Source: Sporichthyaceae bacterium
GTDB taxonomy: Bacteria > Actinomycetota > Actinomycetes > JACCYY01
Direction of reading: 5' to 3'
Length of the DNA: 7,093 nt
Assembly (NCBI GenBank): GCA_013696235.1
Contig: JACCYY010000292.1
Location: forward strand, 1 to 7,093
The notes under the pieces were generated by a model. The model was not told the origin of the DNA and did not search any database. It was given only the letters and a program-made list of their open reading frames with translations. Within the stretch, counting starts at the first letter, position 1, and every line of letters starts with the position of its first letter. This document shows, in pieces, positions 1 through 6,026 of the stretch. Both the position numbers and the translations under genes were made by a program.

Positions 1-218
1 GTCGCGCGCCGGCCCCAGTGGTACTGCAGGAAGCCGCGCTCGAACTCCCCCGGCGGCCGCTCGGTCCATGGCACGTAGAAGGGCATCTCCGCCGGGTCGT
101 GGATGCCGGCTCCGGCCACCGCGACGAGGTCGTCCAGTCCGGCGTCGTCCGGAAGACTCAGCTCGAGCCGAGGCGTACGGACGCGGATCCCCGCCGGCGG
201 CCAGTGGTCGGTCCTCAT
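1..218 (-). CDS. GNAT-family N-acetyltransferase, N-terminal fragment (partial at left edge)
   Basis: This minus-strand reading frame opens at an ATG and runs off the left edge after 72 codons without a stop. The start (MRTDHWPPAGIRV) leads into RTPRLEL at residues 14-20, the usual first beta strand of RimJ/RimL-like GNAT acetyltransferases. It is followed by an acidic DDAGLDDL segment (24-31) and an IHDPAEMPFYVPWTER stretch (39-54) resembling the substrate-binding front part of actinobacterial RimJ/RimL-like proteins. Such enzymes move an acetyl group from acetyl-CoA to an amine on a protein terminus, antibiotic or small molecule. The acetyl-CoA-binding core (motif A) lies outside the window, so catalytic competence and substrate cannot be judged. 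It is divergent from the Rieske gene. I see no clear Shine-Dalgarno sequence or -10 box. The family call is by recognition of the N-terminal pattern; a specific role is not supported. Confidence 0.72.
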   Translation of the reverse strand, partial: MRTDHWPPAGIRVRTPRLELSLPDDAGLDDLVAVAGAGIHDPAEMPFYVPWTERPPGEFERGFLQYHWGRRA

Positions 219-314
219 CGCCGCAGTCTCGCGGACCATCTCAGACGATGGCCATCCGATAACGAGCCGGTCGCAGCGGTGGGTGAGCCGGCACGGTCCG
301 GGTACTGGTCCACG
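219..314. promoter_or_regulatory. Divergent intergenic region with small nested dyads
   Basis: This 96-bp gap separates the divergent GNAT and Rieske starts, so it should hold at least one promoter. It contains the perfect 10-bp palindrome GATGGCCATC (247-256) and, sharing its left half, the dyad CCATC-N6-GATGG (236-251). CCATC therefore recurs with a 16-bp period. This could be an operator, but the repeats are short and may be chance. I cannot place a convincing -10/-35 pair for either gene. Confidence 0.3.
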
Positions 315-1214
315 ATGGGATGGCGAAACCTGGCAGATGATCTCGGCGTCGACCGTCTGGGCGAGCTCACGCAGCTCGATCGGATCGTTGACCCCGTCCG
401 GGCGGTCGTGCAGCGGGCGGCGAAGCCGCCGGCGGTCAAGGACTTCCTGCACGGGACCTGGGCCGGGCACCCGCTGCATCCTGCACTCGCCCAGCTCACC
501 GTCGGCGCGTGGGTGGGTGCCGCAGTGCTCGACCTGTTGCGGCCGGGTCGCGACGGGTCCGCGGCGGCGAGCACTGCTCTCGTTGCCACCGGGGTCGCGT
601 CGGCGGTTCCGACTGCGGCTGCCGGTCTGGTCGACTGGGCCGAGCTGCACGAGGACCAGCAGCGGATCGGGCTGGTGCACGCGGCGATCAACGTCGGTGC
701 ACTCACGCTCTACTCGGCGTCGCTGGTCGCGCGCCTGCGCGGACGGCACCAGGTCGGTCGGCAGATCGCGTACGCCGGTGTCGCGCTCGGCGGCGTCGGC
801 GCGATGATCGGCGGCCACCTCTCGTTCCGCTGGGCGGCCGGGGTCAACCACAACGAGCACGTCTTCCACGTGCTCGACGGCGGCTGGCACGACATCGGCC
901 GGTTCGACGAGCTCGACGACGGCAAGCCATCTCGTCGCGAGATCGGCGAGGTTGCCCTCGTCGCGCTCCGCCGTCGCGACCGGGTCGACGTGCTCGTCGA
1001 CCGCTGCAGCCACCTGTCCGGACCGTTGCACGAAGGTGCCCTCAGCACGGTGAACGGCGTGACCTGCCTGGTCTGCCCATGGCACGACAGTGCGTTCGCG
1101 GTCGACGACGGCAGCGTCCAGCGCGGTCCCGCGACGGCCCCGCAGCCGCGTTTCGAGGTCCGGGTCCTCGGCGGCGTCGTGCAGGTCCGAGGACCGCTCC
1201 GCGCCAGCAGCTGA
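315..1214 (+). CDS. DUF2231 membrane domain fused to a ferredoxin-type Rieske [2Fe-2S] domain
   Basis: The 299-residue product is predicted to be a membrane-bound iron-sulfur protein. Residues 1-50 are soluble and end just before the GHPLHP motif (51-56) that opens a DUF2231 domain. Four hydrophobic segments follow at about 57-75, 84-107, 119-140 and 150-172. Residues 210-295 form a Rieske domain with all four cluster ligands: Cys231-x-His233 (CSHLSG) and Cys254-x2-His257 (CPWHDS). The extra disulfide cysteines of cytochrome bc1 Rieske proteins are absent, which points to the low-potential ferredoxin type. The redox partner is unknown; an electron-transfer role in or at the membrane is inferred. 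Start: the frame is open far upstream, but the residues before ATG 315 look non-coding and overlap the opposite-strand GNAT gene. GTG 279 is an in-frame alternative, and neither start has a good ribosome-binding site. It is not obviously operonic with the next gene, which has its own promoter. Confidence 0.85.
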   Translation: MGWRNLADDLGVDRLGELTQLDRIVDPVRAVVQRAAKPPAVKDFLHGTWAGHPLHPALAQLTVGAWVGAAVLDLLRPGRDGSAAASTALVATGVASAVPTAAAGLVDWAELHEDQQRIGLVHAAINVGALTLYSASLVARLRGRHQVGRQIAYAGVALGGVGAMIGGHLSFRWAAGVNHNEHVFHVLDGGWHDIGRFDELDDGKPSRREIGEVALVALRRRDRVDVLVDRCSHLSGPLHEGALSTVNGVTCLVCPWHDSAFAVDDGSVQRGPATAPQPRFEVRVLGGVVQVRGPLRASS

Positions 1215-1299
1215 CCCGACCCGGGGACACCTATGGGCCCGATCTGTCGACGTTCTCCACAGGTCTTTTGCGCGGGTCGGTTCTGTCGGGGGCGTTGGC

Positions 1300-1305
1300 T
1301 AGAAT
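1300..1305 (+). promoter_or_regulatory. -10 box (TAGAAT) for a leaderless HNH-gene transcript
   Basis: TAGAAT matches the actinobacterial TANNNT -10 consensus and ends exactly 7 nt before the ATG of the HNH gene. No Shine-Dalgarno sequence fits between them. A transcript starting at the A of the ATG is therefore likely, giving leaderless translation. The -35 is poor: the hexamer at a 17-nt spacing (1277-1282) is TCGGTT. Confidence 0.6.
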
Positions 1306-1320
1306 CGTACGTATGTTCGA
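1305..1320 (+). promoter_or_regulatory. Putative LexA (SOS) box overlapping the HNH gene start codon
   Basis: The sequence TCGTAC-GTAT-GTTCGA matches the actinobacterial SOS box TCGAAC-N4-GTTCGA at 11 of 12 fixed positions; the only deviation is T for A at position 4 of the left half. It begins on the last base of the -10 box and covers the predicted transcription start and the ATG, so bound LexA would block transcription initiation. Mycobacterial 13E12-family genes, relatives of this HNH gene, are known to carry LexA boxes, which supports a real site. LexA binding itself is inferred. Confidence 0.62.
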
Positions 1321-2860
1321 AGGTGTGGAAGCGCTGGCGGCGCGGTTACGGGCGACCGCGCCACCGGTCCCGGCCGAAGGCGCGCGGGAGTCCAGCCCGG
1401 TGCTGGACCCCGACGGTGCGCTGGTGGACCGGTTGGTCGAGCTGGAACGGGTCAAGGCCGACGCGGATGCCGAGGGCATGGTGATCATGGCCGGGTTGTG
1501 CGACCGGGCCGAGGGCTGGATCGACTGGGGTCTCGTGGAGGGCCACGGCCCGGGCCCGTCGGATCTGGTCGCGAACGAGATCGCCCCGGCCCTGCACCTG
1601 TCCCCGGTGACCGCGTCGATCCGGGTGGACCAGGCGCACCGGATCGCCACGGTGCTGCCCGCCACGCTCGCGGTGTACGGGCGCGGCGACATCGACCGGG
1701 GCCGGCTGCTGGCCATCGAGGACGCGACCTGCAACCTCGACCCAACCGCCGCGGCCAAGGTCGAGCAGATCGTGCTCCCGGACGCGCCGAACCAGACCGC
1801 GGCCGAGCTGCGGGCGGCGCTGCGCCGCGCGGTGATCACCGTTGACCCGAAGGTGTCCGAGAAGCGCCGCAAGGCCGCGATCCGGGACCGACGGGTGACC
1901 CGGTACCAGCGCACCGACGGGACCAGCGCGATCGAAGCCGTCTTGTCCGCGCTGGACACCGGCGAGATCTACGAGCTCGTCGACGAGGTCGCCCGCCGCT
2001 CCAAGACCACCGATGACATCCGCACCATGGACGCCCGCCGGGCGGACGCACTGGTGGTCCTGCTCCTCGGCCGCGACCCTTACCTCGGCCCCGAAGACCC
2101 ACCACCACCCACGCCGCCGCCTGGTGACCACCCGCGCGAGCCCGAGGCGCCGCCGGACGACCCCGGCGACCTCGGCGACCTCGACGGCGGTGACGGGCCG
2201 CTGCCGGACGACCCCGACGACCTCGACGACCGGTTCCGGCCTGAACCTGACGACACGGACGTGCAGCCCCGGACCGAGCCCGACGAGCCGTTCCGGTCCG
2301 GCCGGGCGCTGTCGGAGCTGGTGGCCCGCTGCCTGGCCGCGGTCCTCGCTCGCCAACCACCGAGCCCCCCGTGGGTGTCGATCCACCCGGTCAACCGACC
2401 CGACGGTCAGGCCGTCGAGGTCGGCGAGCTGGAGGGGTACGGACCGGTCACCAGCGAGTACGCCCGCTGGCTCGATGAACGAGGTGCCACCCGGCCACCG
2501 CCGGCGCCATCCGGCCGAGCCCCGACCGAGGCCGAGGCCCGCACCCATGACCCGCCGGACTGGCTCGACACCGAGATCAGGGCGCGGGACGGGACCTGCC
2601 GATACCCCGGCTGCCGGCGAACCGCCCGACGCTGCGATCTGGACCACACCATCCCCCACCCTGACGGGCTCACCGTCGCGGGGAACCTGGCCGCGCTGTG
2701 CCGGCGGCACCACCGAGCCAAGCAGTCCGGCGCGTGGACCGTGAAACAAACCGACCACGGTGTCCTCCGCTGGACCTCGACGATCACCGCCCGCACCTAC
2801 CTCACCCACCCCCGCGGGCACCACGGCACCTGGCGCGGAACGACCATCGATCAGGCGTAG
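1313..2860 (+). CDS. DUF222 / HNH endonuclease domain protein (13E12-repeat-like family)
   Basis: The 515-residue protein has the standard layout of the large actinobacterial DUF222-HNH family. Residues 35-250 form a mostly helical DUF222 region, including the DRGRLLAIEDATCNLDP stretch (128-144). Residues 259-327 are a Pro/Asp/Glu-rich linker, DUF222-like sequence resumes at about 329-395, and the C-terminus (426-475) is an HNH nuclease. Visible HNH residues are Cys429 and Cys434 (CRYPGC), His445 in LDHTIPH, Asn458 in GNLAALC, Cys463, and His466/His467; the paired cysteines suggest a structural zinc. The core motif is intact, so metal-dependent DNA cleavage is plausible, but the family's cellular role is not settled. 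ATG 1313 is chosen because it lies 7 nt after a TAGAAT box and no coding similarity is seen upstream, although the frame stays open back to 509 inside the Rieske gene. The gene ends tail to tail with glnE, overlapping it by 10 bp. Confidence 0.9.
   Translation: MFEGVEALAARLRATAPPVPAEGARESSPVLDPDGALVDRLVELERVKADADAEGMVIMAGLCDRAEGWIDWGLVEGHGPGPSDLVANEIAPALHLSPVTASIRVDQAHRIATVLPATLAVYGRGDIDRGRLLAIEDATCNLDPTAAAKVEQIVLPDAPNQTAAELRAALRRAVITVDPKVSEKRRKAAIRDRRVTRYQRTDGTSAIEAVLSALDTGEIYELVDEVARRSKTTDDIRTMDARRADALVVLLLGRDPYLGPEDPPPPTPPPGDHPREPEAPPDDPGDLGDLDGGDGPLPDDPDDLDDRFRPEPDDTDVQPRTEPDEPFRSGRALSELVARCLAAVLARQPPSPPWVSIHPVNRPDGQAVEVGELEGYGPVTSEYARWLDERGATRPPPAPSGRAPTEAEARTHDPPDWLDTEIRARDGTCRYPGCRRTARRCDLDHTIPHPDGLTVAGNLAALCRRHHRAKQSGAWTVKQTDHGVLRWTSTITARTYLTHPRGHHGTWRGTTIDQA
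2153..2231 (+). repeat. Imperfect 28-bp direct repeat in the HNH-gene linker
   Basis: Two 28-bp copies (2153-2180 and 2204-2231), spaced 51 bp (17 codons) apart, match at 26 of 28 bases. They encode PDDPGDLGDL and PDDPDDLDDR within the acidic linker that splits the DUF222 region. In-frame spacing suggests the linker grew by slippage or duplication, probably as a flexible, disordered segment. Confidence 0.6.
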
Positions 2861-5800
2861 AACACCCGGTCGACAACGGCGCGAGCCCGACGGGTGGTGC
2901 GGAGGTGGTCCTCGATCAGCCGGCCGGACTCGCCCGGGCCGTGCCCCATGAGTCGGGCGACCCGCTCCAGAGCACGCCCGTCGGACGGGAAGGAGTTGCC
3001 GGCTCGTCCGCCGGCCAGCACGATCGCGTTGCGGGACCGGGACGAGAGCACCCACGCCTCACGGAGCGCGTCCGCGTCCGCTGCGCTGACCAGCCCGAGG
3101 TCGCCGGCCGCGGTGAGCGCGGTCAGCGTCCCGGTCGTCTGCAGCGCGCGGTGATCGCCGGCATGCAGCAGCTGGAGCAGCTGCACGGTCCACTCGACGT
3201 CGGCGAGACCGCCCGGTCCCAGCTTGACGTTGCGCTTGGGGTCCTTGCCGCGCGGGAGCCGTTCGGACTCCACCCGTGCCTTGATCCGACGGATCTCCCG
3301 GACCGCCTCGACCGGCACGCCGCCGACCGGCCAGCGCAGCGGGTCGACCAGCCGGATGAATCGTGCACCGAGGTCGGCATCGCCGGCTACCGGCGTCGCG
3401 CGCAGGAGCGCCTGGGTCTCCCAGGGGTGCGACCAGCGCGCGTAGTACACCTGGTACGCGTCGAGCGACCGGACGAGAGGACCCTGTCGGCCCTCCGGAC
3501 GCAGATCGGCGTCAACCCCGAGCGCAGGATCGGCACCGGGCTGCCCGAGCAGGCGGCGCAGCTCGTTCGCGATGGCCCGCGCCTCGTCCGCGGCGGCCCG
3601 GTCGTCACCGACTGCCCGCTCGTCGGCGGGCGCCGGGAGCGCTGGTTCGTACACGAACAGGACGTCTGCATCAGACCCGTAGCCCTGCTCGCCGCCACCG
3701 AGCCGACCCATGCCGACGACCGCAAGCCGGGCTCGGGCCGGCGCGGAGCCCACGACGGATCGCGTCGCAGCGTCGAGCGCGCCACGGATCGCGACCCGGG
3801 TGATCGTGGTGAGCGCCTGCTCGACGTCGCGCTGGGCGACCATGCCGAGCACGTCGCCGGAGGCCACCCGGAAGACCTCGCGGCGCCGGATCGCGCGGAC
3901 CGCAGCGACCCCAGCCTCCGCGCTGTCGGCCCGTCGGGTTGCGGCCAGCACCTCGAGCTCGAGTGGCGGTGCCGCCCGGGGTACGAGCGCATCGTCGTCG
4001 GCGAGGGTCGCGACCGCGTCAGGCTGGCGCAGCAGCAGGTCGCTGGCGAACCGGCTCGACGCCAGCAGGTGCGCGAGCCGCTCGGCCGCCGCGCCCTCGT
4101 CGCGCAGCAGCCGGAGGTACCAGTGTGTCGAACCGAGCGCCTCGCTCACCCGGCGGAACGCGAGCAGCCCGGCATCGGGGTCGGCGCCGTCGGCGAACCA
4201 TCCGAGCAGCACCGGGAGCAGGGTGCGCTGGATCGCGGCAGCCCGGCTGACGCCAGCGGTGAGCGCCTCGAGATGGCGCAGGGCGCCGGCCGGGTCGACG
4301 TAGCCGAGCGCGACCAGCCGGTCCCCGGCCGCCTCGGGCGTCAGCCGCGCGTGCGTCCCTGGCAGCCTGGCTACCGCGGAGAGCAGCGGTCGGTAGAAGA
4401 GCTTCTCGTGCCGCCGGCGGACGTCGCGGGTGTGCCGGCGCCACTCCTCACGCAGCTCCCGCGCCGGGTCCGACCGCAAACCCATGGACCGGCCGAGCCG
4501 CCGCAGGTCGTCCTCGCCCTCCGGAAGCAGGTGCGTCCGGCGCAACCGGAACACCTGGATCCGGTGCTCGAGGGTCCGCAGGAACTCGTACGCCCCGCGG
4601 AGCTCGGCAGCGTCCTCGCGCCCGACGTACCCGCCGGCGCTGAGCGCCTCCAGCCCGACCAGCGTGGTGCCGCTGCGCAGCGTCTCGTCCCCGCGACCGT
4701 GCACGAGCTGGAGCAGTTGGACGGCGAACTCGACATCACGCAGTCCGCCCGGTCCGAGCTTGAGCTGGCGGTCGGCGTGGTTTGCCGGGATGTTCTGCTC
4801 GACCCGCCGGCGCATCGCCTGCACGTCGGCCACGAACCCCGGTCGGCTTGCCGCCTGCCAGACCATCGGGCCGACGGTGTCGACGAACTCCGCGCCGAGA
4901 CCGCAGTCGCCGGCGACCGGCCGCGCCTTCACCAATGCTTGGAACTCCCACGTCTTCGCCCAGCGCTCGTAGTACGCGCGGTGGCTGGCCAGGGAACGGA
5001 CCAGAGGTCCCGCGCTCCCCTCTGGTCGTAGCGCCGCGTCGACCGGCCAGATCGTCCCCTCGCGCGTCGTGCTGCTGCAGGCCCGGACCAGCGCGGCCGC
5101 GAGCCGAGACGCCTCCCGCATTGCCGTCGCCTCGTCCGCGCCGGGCAGCGGCTCGGCGACGAAGATCACATCGACGTCGCTCACGTAGTTGAGCTCGCGG
5201 CCACCGCACTTGCCCATGCCCACAACAGCGAGCCGGACGACGTCCTCAGCTCCGGGCACGTCGGCGCGGGCGACTGCGAGCCCCGCGTCGAGGGTGGCAC
5301 CCGCCAGGTCGGCGAGCTCCGCTGCGACGTCGCCGACGGCGAGGTGCCCGTCGAGGTCGCGCGCGGCCAGTCGCAGCAGGAGTCGCCGGTACTCGACGCG
5401 AAGCGCGTCGTACGCGGCGGCGACGGGGATGGCTGCACGCGGTCCGTGCGCCCGCGGGTCGGCGCCGACCGCGACCAGCATCGCGTCCCGGAGACCGAGG
5501 GCGGTGGGCCGGAACCCCTCCAGCTGGTCGTCGGCCAGCGCGTGCCAGTGCTCCGGATGCCGGACCAGGTGCTCACCGAACGCGGCGCTGCTGCCGAGCA
5601 CGGCCGCCAGGCGGTTCCGGAGCCCGTCCGAGGCGAGGACGGCGGTCACCAGGGTCGGGCGGTCCTCCGCGGCGGCCAGCAGCCGTACGAGCGAACCCAG
5701 TGCGAGAGTCGGGTCCGCGGACCGGGCGAACGCCTGGATGACCGCATCGCCATCCGGTGGCTCCAGCAGCCTGCGCGTCGCCGGATCGTCCAGGAGCGTG

Positions 5801-5910
5801 CCGACGGTCACCGGATCGCTGAAACCGAGCCGCACGAGCCGCCCCGGCACCTCGCCCGGCCCGCGGCCGCCCCTACCGGACGACGCCTCCGGCGGCCGCT
5901 CAGCGCGCAT
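2851..5910 (-). CDS. glnE: Bifunctional [glutamine synthetase] adenylyltransferase / adenylyl-L-tyrosine phosphorylase
   Basis: GlnE turns glutamine synthetase off by adenylylating a conserved tyrosine when nitrogen is plentiful, and removes AMP by phosphorolysis when nitrogen is short, under PII-type control. The 1019-residue product is full length for actinobacterial GlnE (usually about 1000). It has the two-fold family architecture. The N-terminal adenylyl-removing half carries GMGKCGGRELNYVSD (231-245), with the metal-binding SDVD at 244-247, and the follow-on LGPGGLRDVEF (385-395). The C-terminal adenylyltransferase half carries GMGRLGGGEQGYGSD (733-747), with SDAD at 746-749, and LGPGGLADVEW (897-907). 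Both active-site Asp pairs are intact. The ATG is preferred because TAGCCT ends 7 nt upstream and no Shine-Dalgarno sequence is present; the first 20 residues are a poorly conserved, Gly/Pro-rich lead-in, and in-frame GTG codons at Val21 and Val26 are possible starts. No glutamine synthetase gene adjoins it in this window. It diverges from the DUF1707 gene. Confidence 0.96.
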   Translation of the reverse strand: MRAERPPEASSGRGGRGPGEVPGRLVRLGFSDPVTVGTLLDDPATRRLLEPPDGDAVIQAFARSADPTLALGSLVRLLAAAEDRPTLVTAVLASDGLRNRLAAVLGSSAAFGEHLVRHPEHWHALADDQLEGFRPTALGLRDAMLVAVGADPRAHGPRAAIPVAAAYDALRVEYRRLLLRLAARDLDGHLAVGDVAAELADLAGATLDAGLAVARADVPGAEDVVRLAVVGMGKCGGRELNYVSDVDVIFVAEPLPGADEATAMREASRLAAALVRACSSTTREGTIWPVDAALRPEGSAGPLVRSLASHRAYYERWAKTWEFQALVKARPVAGDCGLGAEFVDTVGPMVWQAASRPGFVADVQAMRRRVEQNIPANHADRQLKLGPGGLRDVEFAVQLLQLVHGRGDETLRSGTTLVGLEALSAGGYVGREDAAELRGAYEFLRTLEHRIQVFRLRRTHLLPEGEDDLRRLGRSMGLRSDPARELREEWRRHTRDVRRRHEKLFYRPLLSAVARLPGTHARLTPEAAGDRLVALGYVDPAGALRHLEALTAGVSRAAAIQRTLLPVLLGWFADGADPDAGLLAFRRVSEALGSTHWYLRLLRDEGAAAERLAHLLASSRFASDLLLRQPDAVATLADDDALVPRAAPPLELEVLAATRRADSAEAGVAAVRAIRRREVFRVASGDVLGMVAQRDVEQALTTITRVAIRGALDAATRSVVGSAPARARLAVVGMGRLGGGEQGYGSDADVLFVYEPALPAPADERAVGDDRAAADEARAIANELRRLLGQPGADPALGVDADLRPEGRQGPLVRSLDAYQVYYARWSHPWETQALLRATPVAGDADLGARFIRLVDPLRWPVGGVPVEAVREIRRIKARVESERLPRGKDPKRNVKLGPGGLADVEWTVQLLQLLHAGDHRALQTTGTLTALTAAGDLGLVSAADADALREAWVLSSRSRNAIVLAGGRAGNSFPSDGRALERVARLMGHGPGESGRLIEDHLRTTRRARAVVDRVFYA

Positions 5911-5917
5911 GGCTTGG

Positions 5918-5923
5918 AGGCTA
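5918..5923 (-). promoter_or_regulatory. -10 box (TAGCCT) for leaderless glnE transcript
   Basis: Read on the minus strand, TAGCCT fits TANNNT and is followed by 7 nt and then the glnE ATG. This is the same geometry as at the HNH and DUF1707 starts. No ribosome-binding site precedes the ATG, which supports initiation of transcription at the start codon. There is no recognisable TTGACA-like -35; one arm of the neighbouring inverted repeat lies at about that distance. Confidence 0.5.
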
Positions 5924-5938
5924 GGCGGTCGCGGGGTG

Positions 5939-5993
5939 CCCGGTGTTGGCCGGCACCTTCAACCCGCTCGCTGACCGCACGGCAAACACCGGG
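5939..5993. repeat. Inverted repeat in the glnE/DUF1707 divergent promoter region
   Basis: CCCGGTGTTGGCCG (5939-5952) is the reverse complement of CGGCAAACACCGGG (5980-5993) at 13 of 14 positions, with 27 bp between. The centre of symmetry (5966) is within 3 bp of the midpoint of the two -10 boxes, so each promoter has the element CGGCMAACACCGGG upstream, 15 nt from the glnE box and 20 nt from the DUF1707 box. A smaller overlapping dyad, GGTGCC-N11-GGCACC (5935-5957), sits at the glnE side. A shared regulator or promoter element is inferred. Confidence 0.5.
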
Positions 5994-6013
5994 TGGCGCG
6001 GCTGCCACGCCGA

Positions 6014-6019
6014 TACGCT
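6014..6019 (+). promoter_or_regulatory. -10 box (TACGCT) for leaderless DUF1707-gene transcript
   Basis: TACGCT fits TANNNT and ends 7 nt before the GTG start of the DUF1707 gene. The intervening bases (CCGCCCC) cannot serve as a Shine-Dalgarno sequence, so leaderless initiation at the G of the GTG is proposed. Confidence 0.5.
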
Positions 6020-6026
6020 CCGCCCC

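Noticed and set aside
18..314. N-terminal extension of the Rieske protein by 99 residues
   Set aside because: The extension is opposite the GNAT gene, is Arg/Pro-rich and unlike a DUF2231 lead-in. The frame is open only because of base composition.
1216..1280. Inverted repeat CCGACCCG / CGGGTCGG as a terminator after the Rieske gene
   Set aside because: The 8-bp arms are about 49 bp apart, no U-tract follows, and the right arm lies in the probable promoter of the HNH gene. It is too weak to call.
509..1312. N-terminal extension of the HNH protein into the Rieske gene
   Set aside because: This stretch is an out-of-frame reading of the Rieske gene (very Arg-rich). ATG 1313 has a -10 box and begins a normal DUF222 N-terminus.
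1346..3055. Minus-strand open frame of 569 codons opposite the HNH gene
   Set aside because: It is the mirror of the strongly coding HNH gene and crosses into the glnE end in another frame. No domain is visible, and the composition is that of a G+C-rich shadow.
2698..5031. Plus-strand open frame of 777 codons antisense to glnE
   Set aside because: It runs opposite the well-supported glnE, its product is Arg/Pro/Gly-rich without a recognisable domain, and long antisense open frames are expected in high-G+C genes. It also starts inside the HNH domain.
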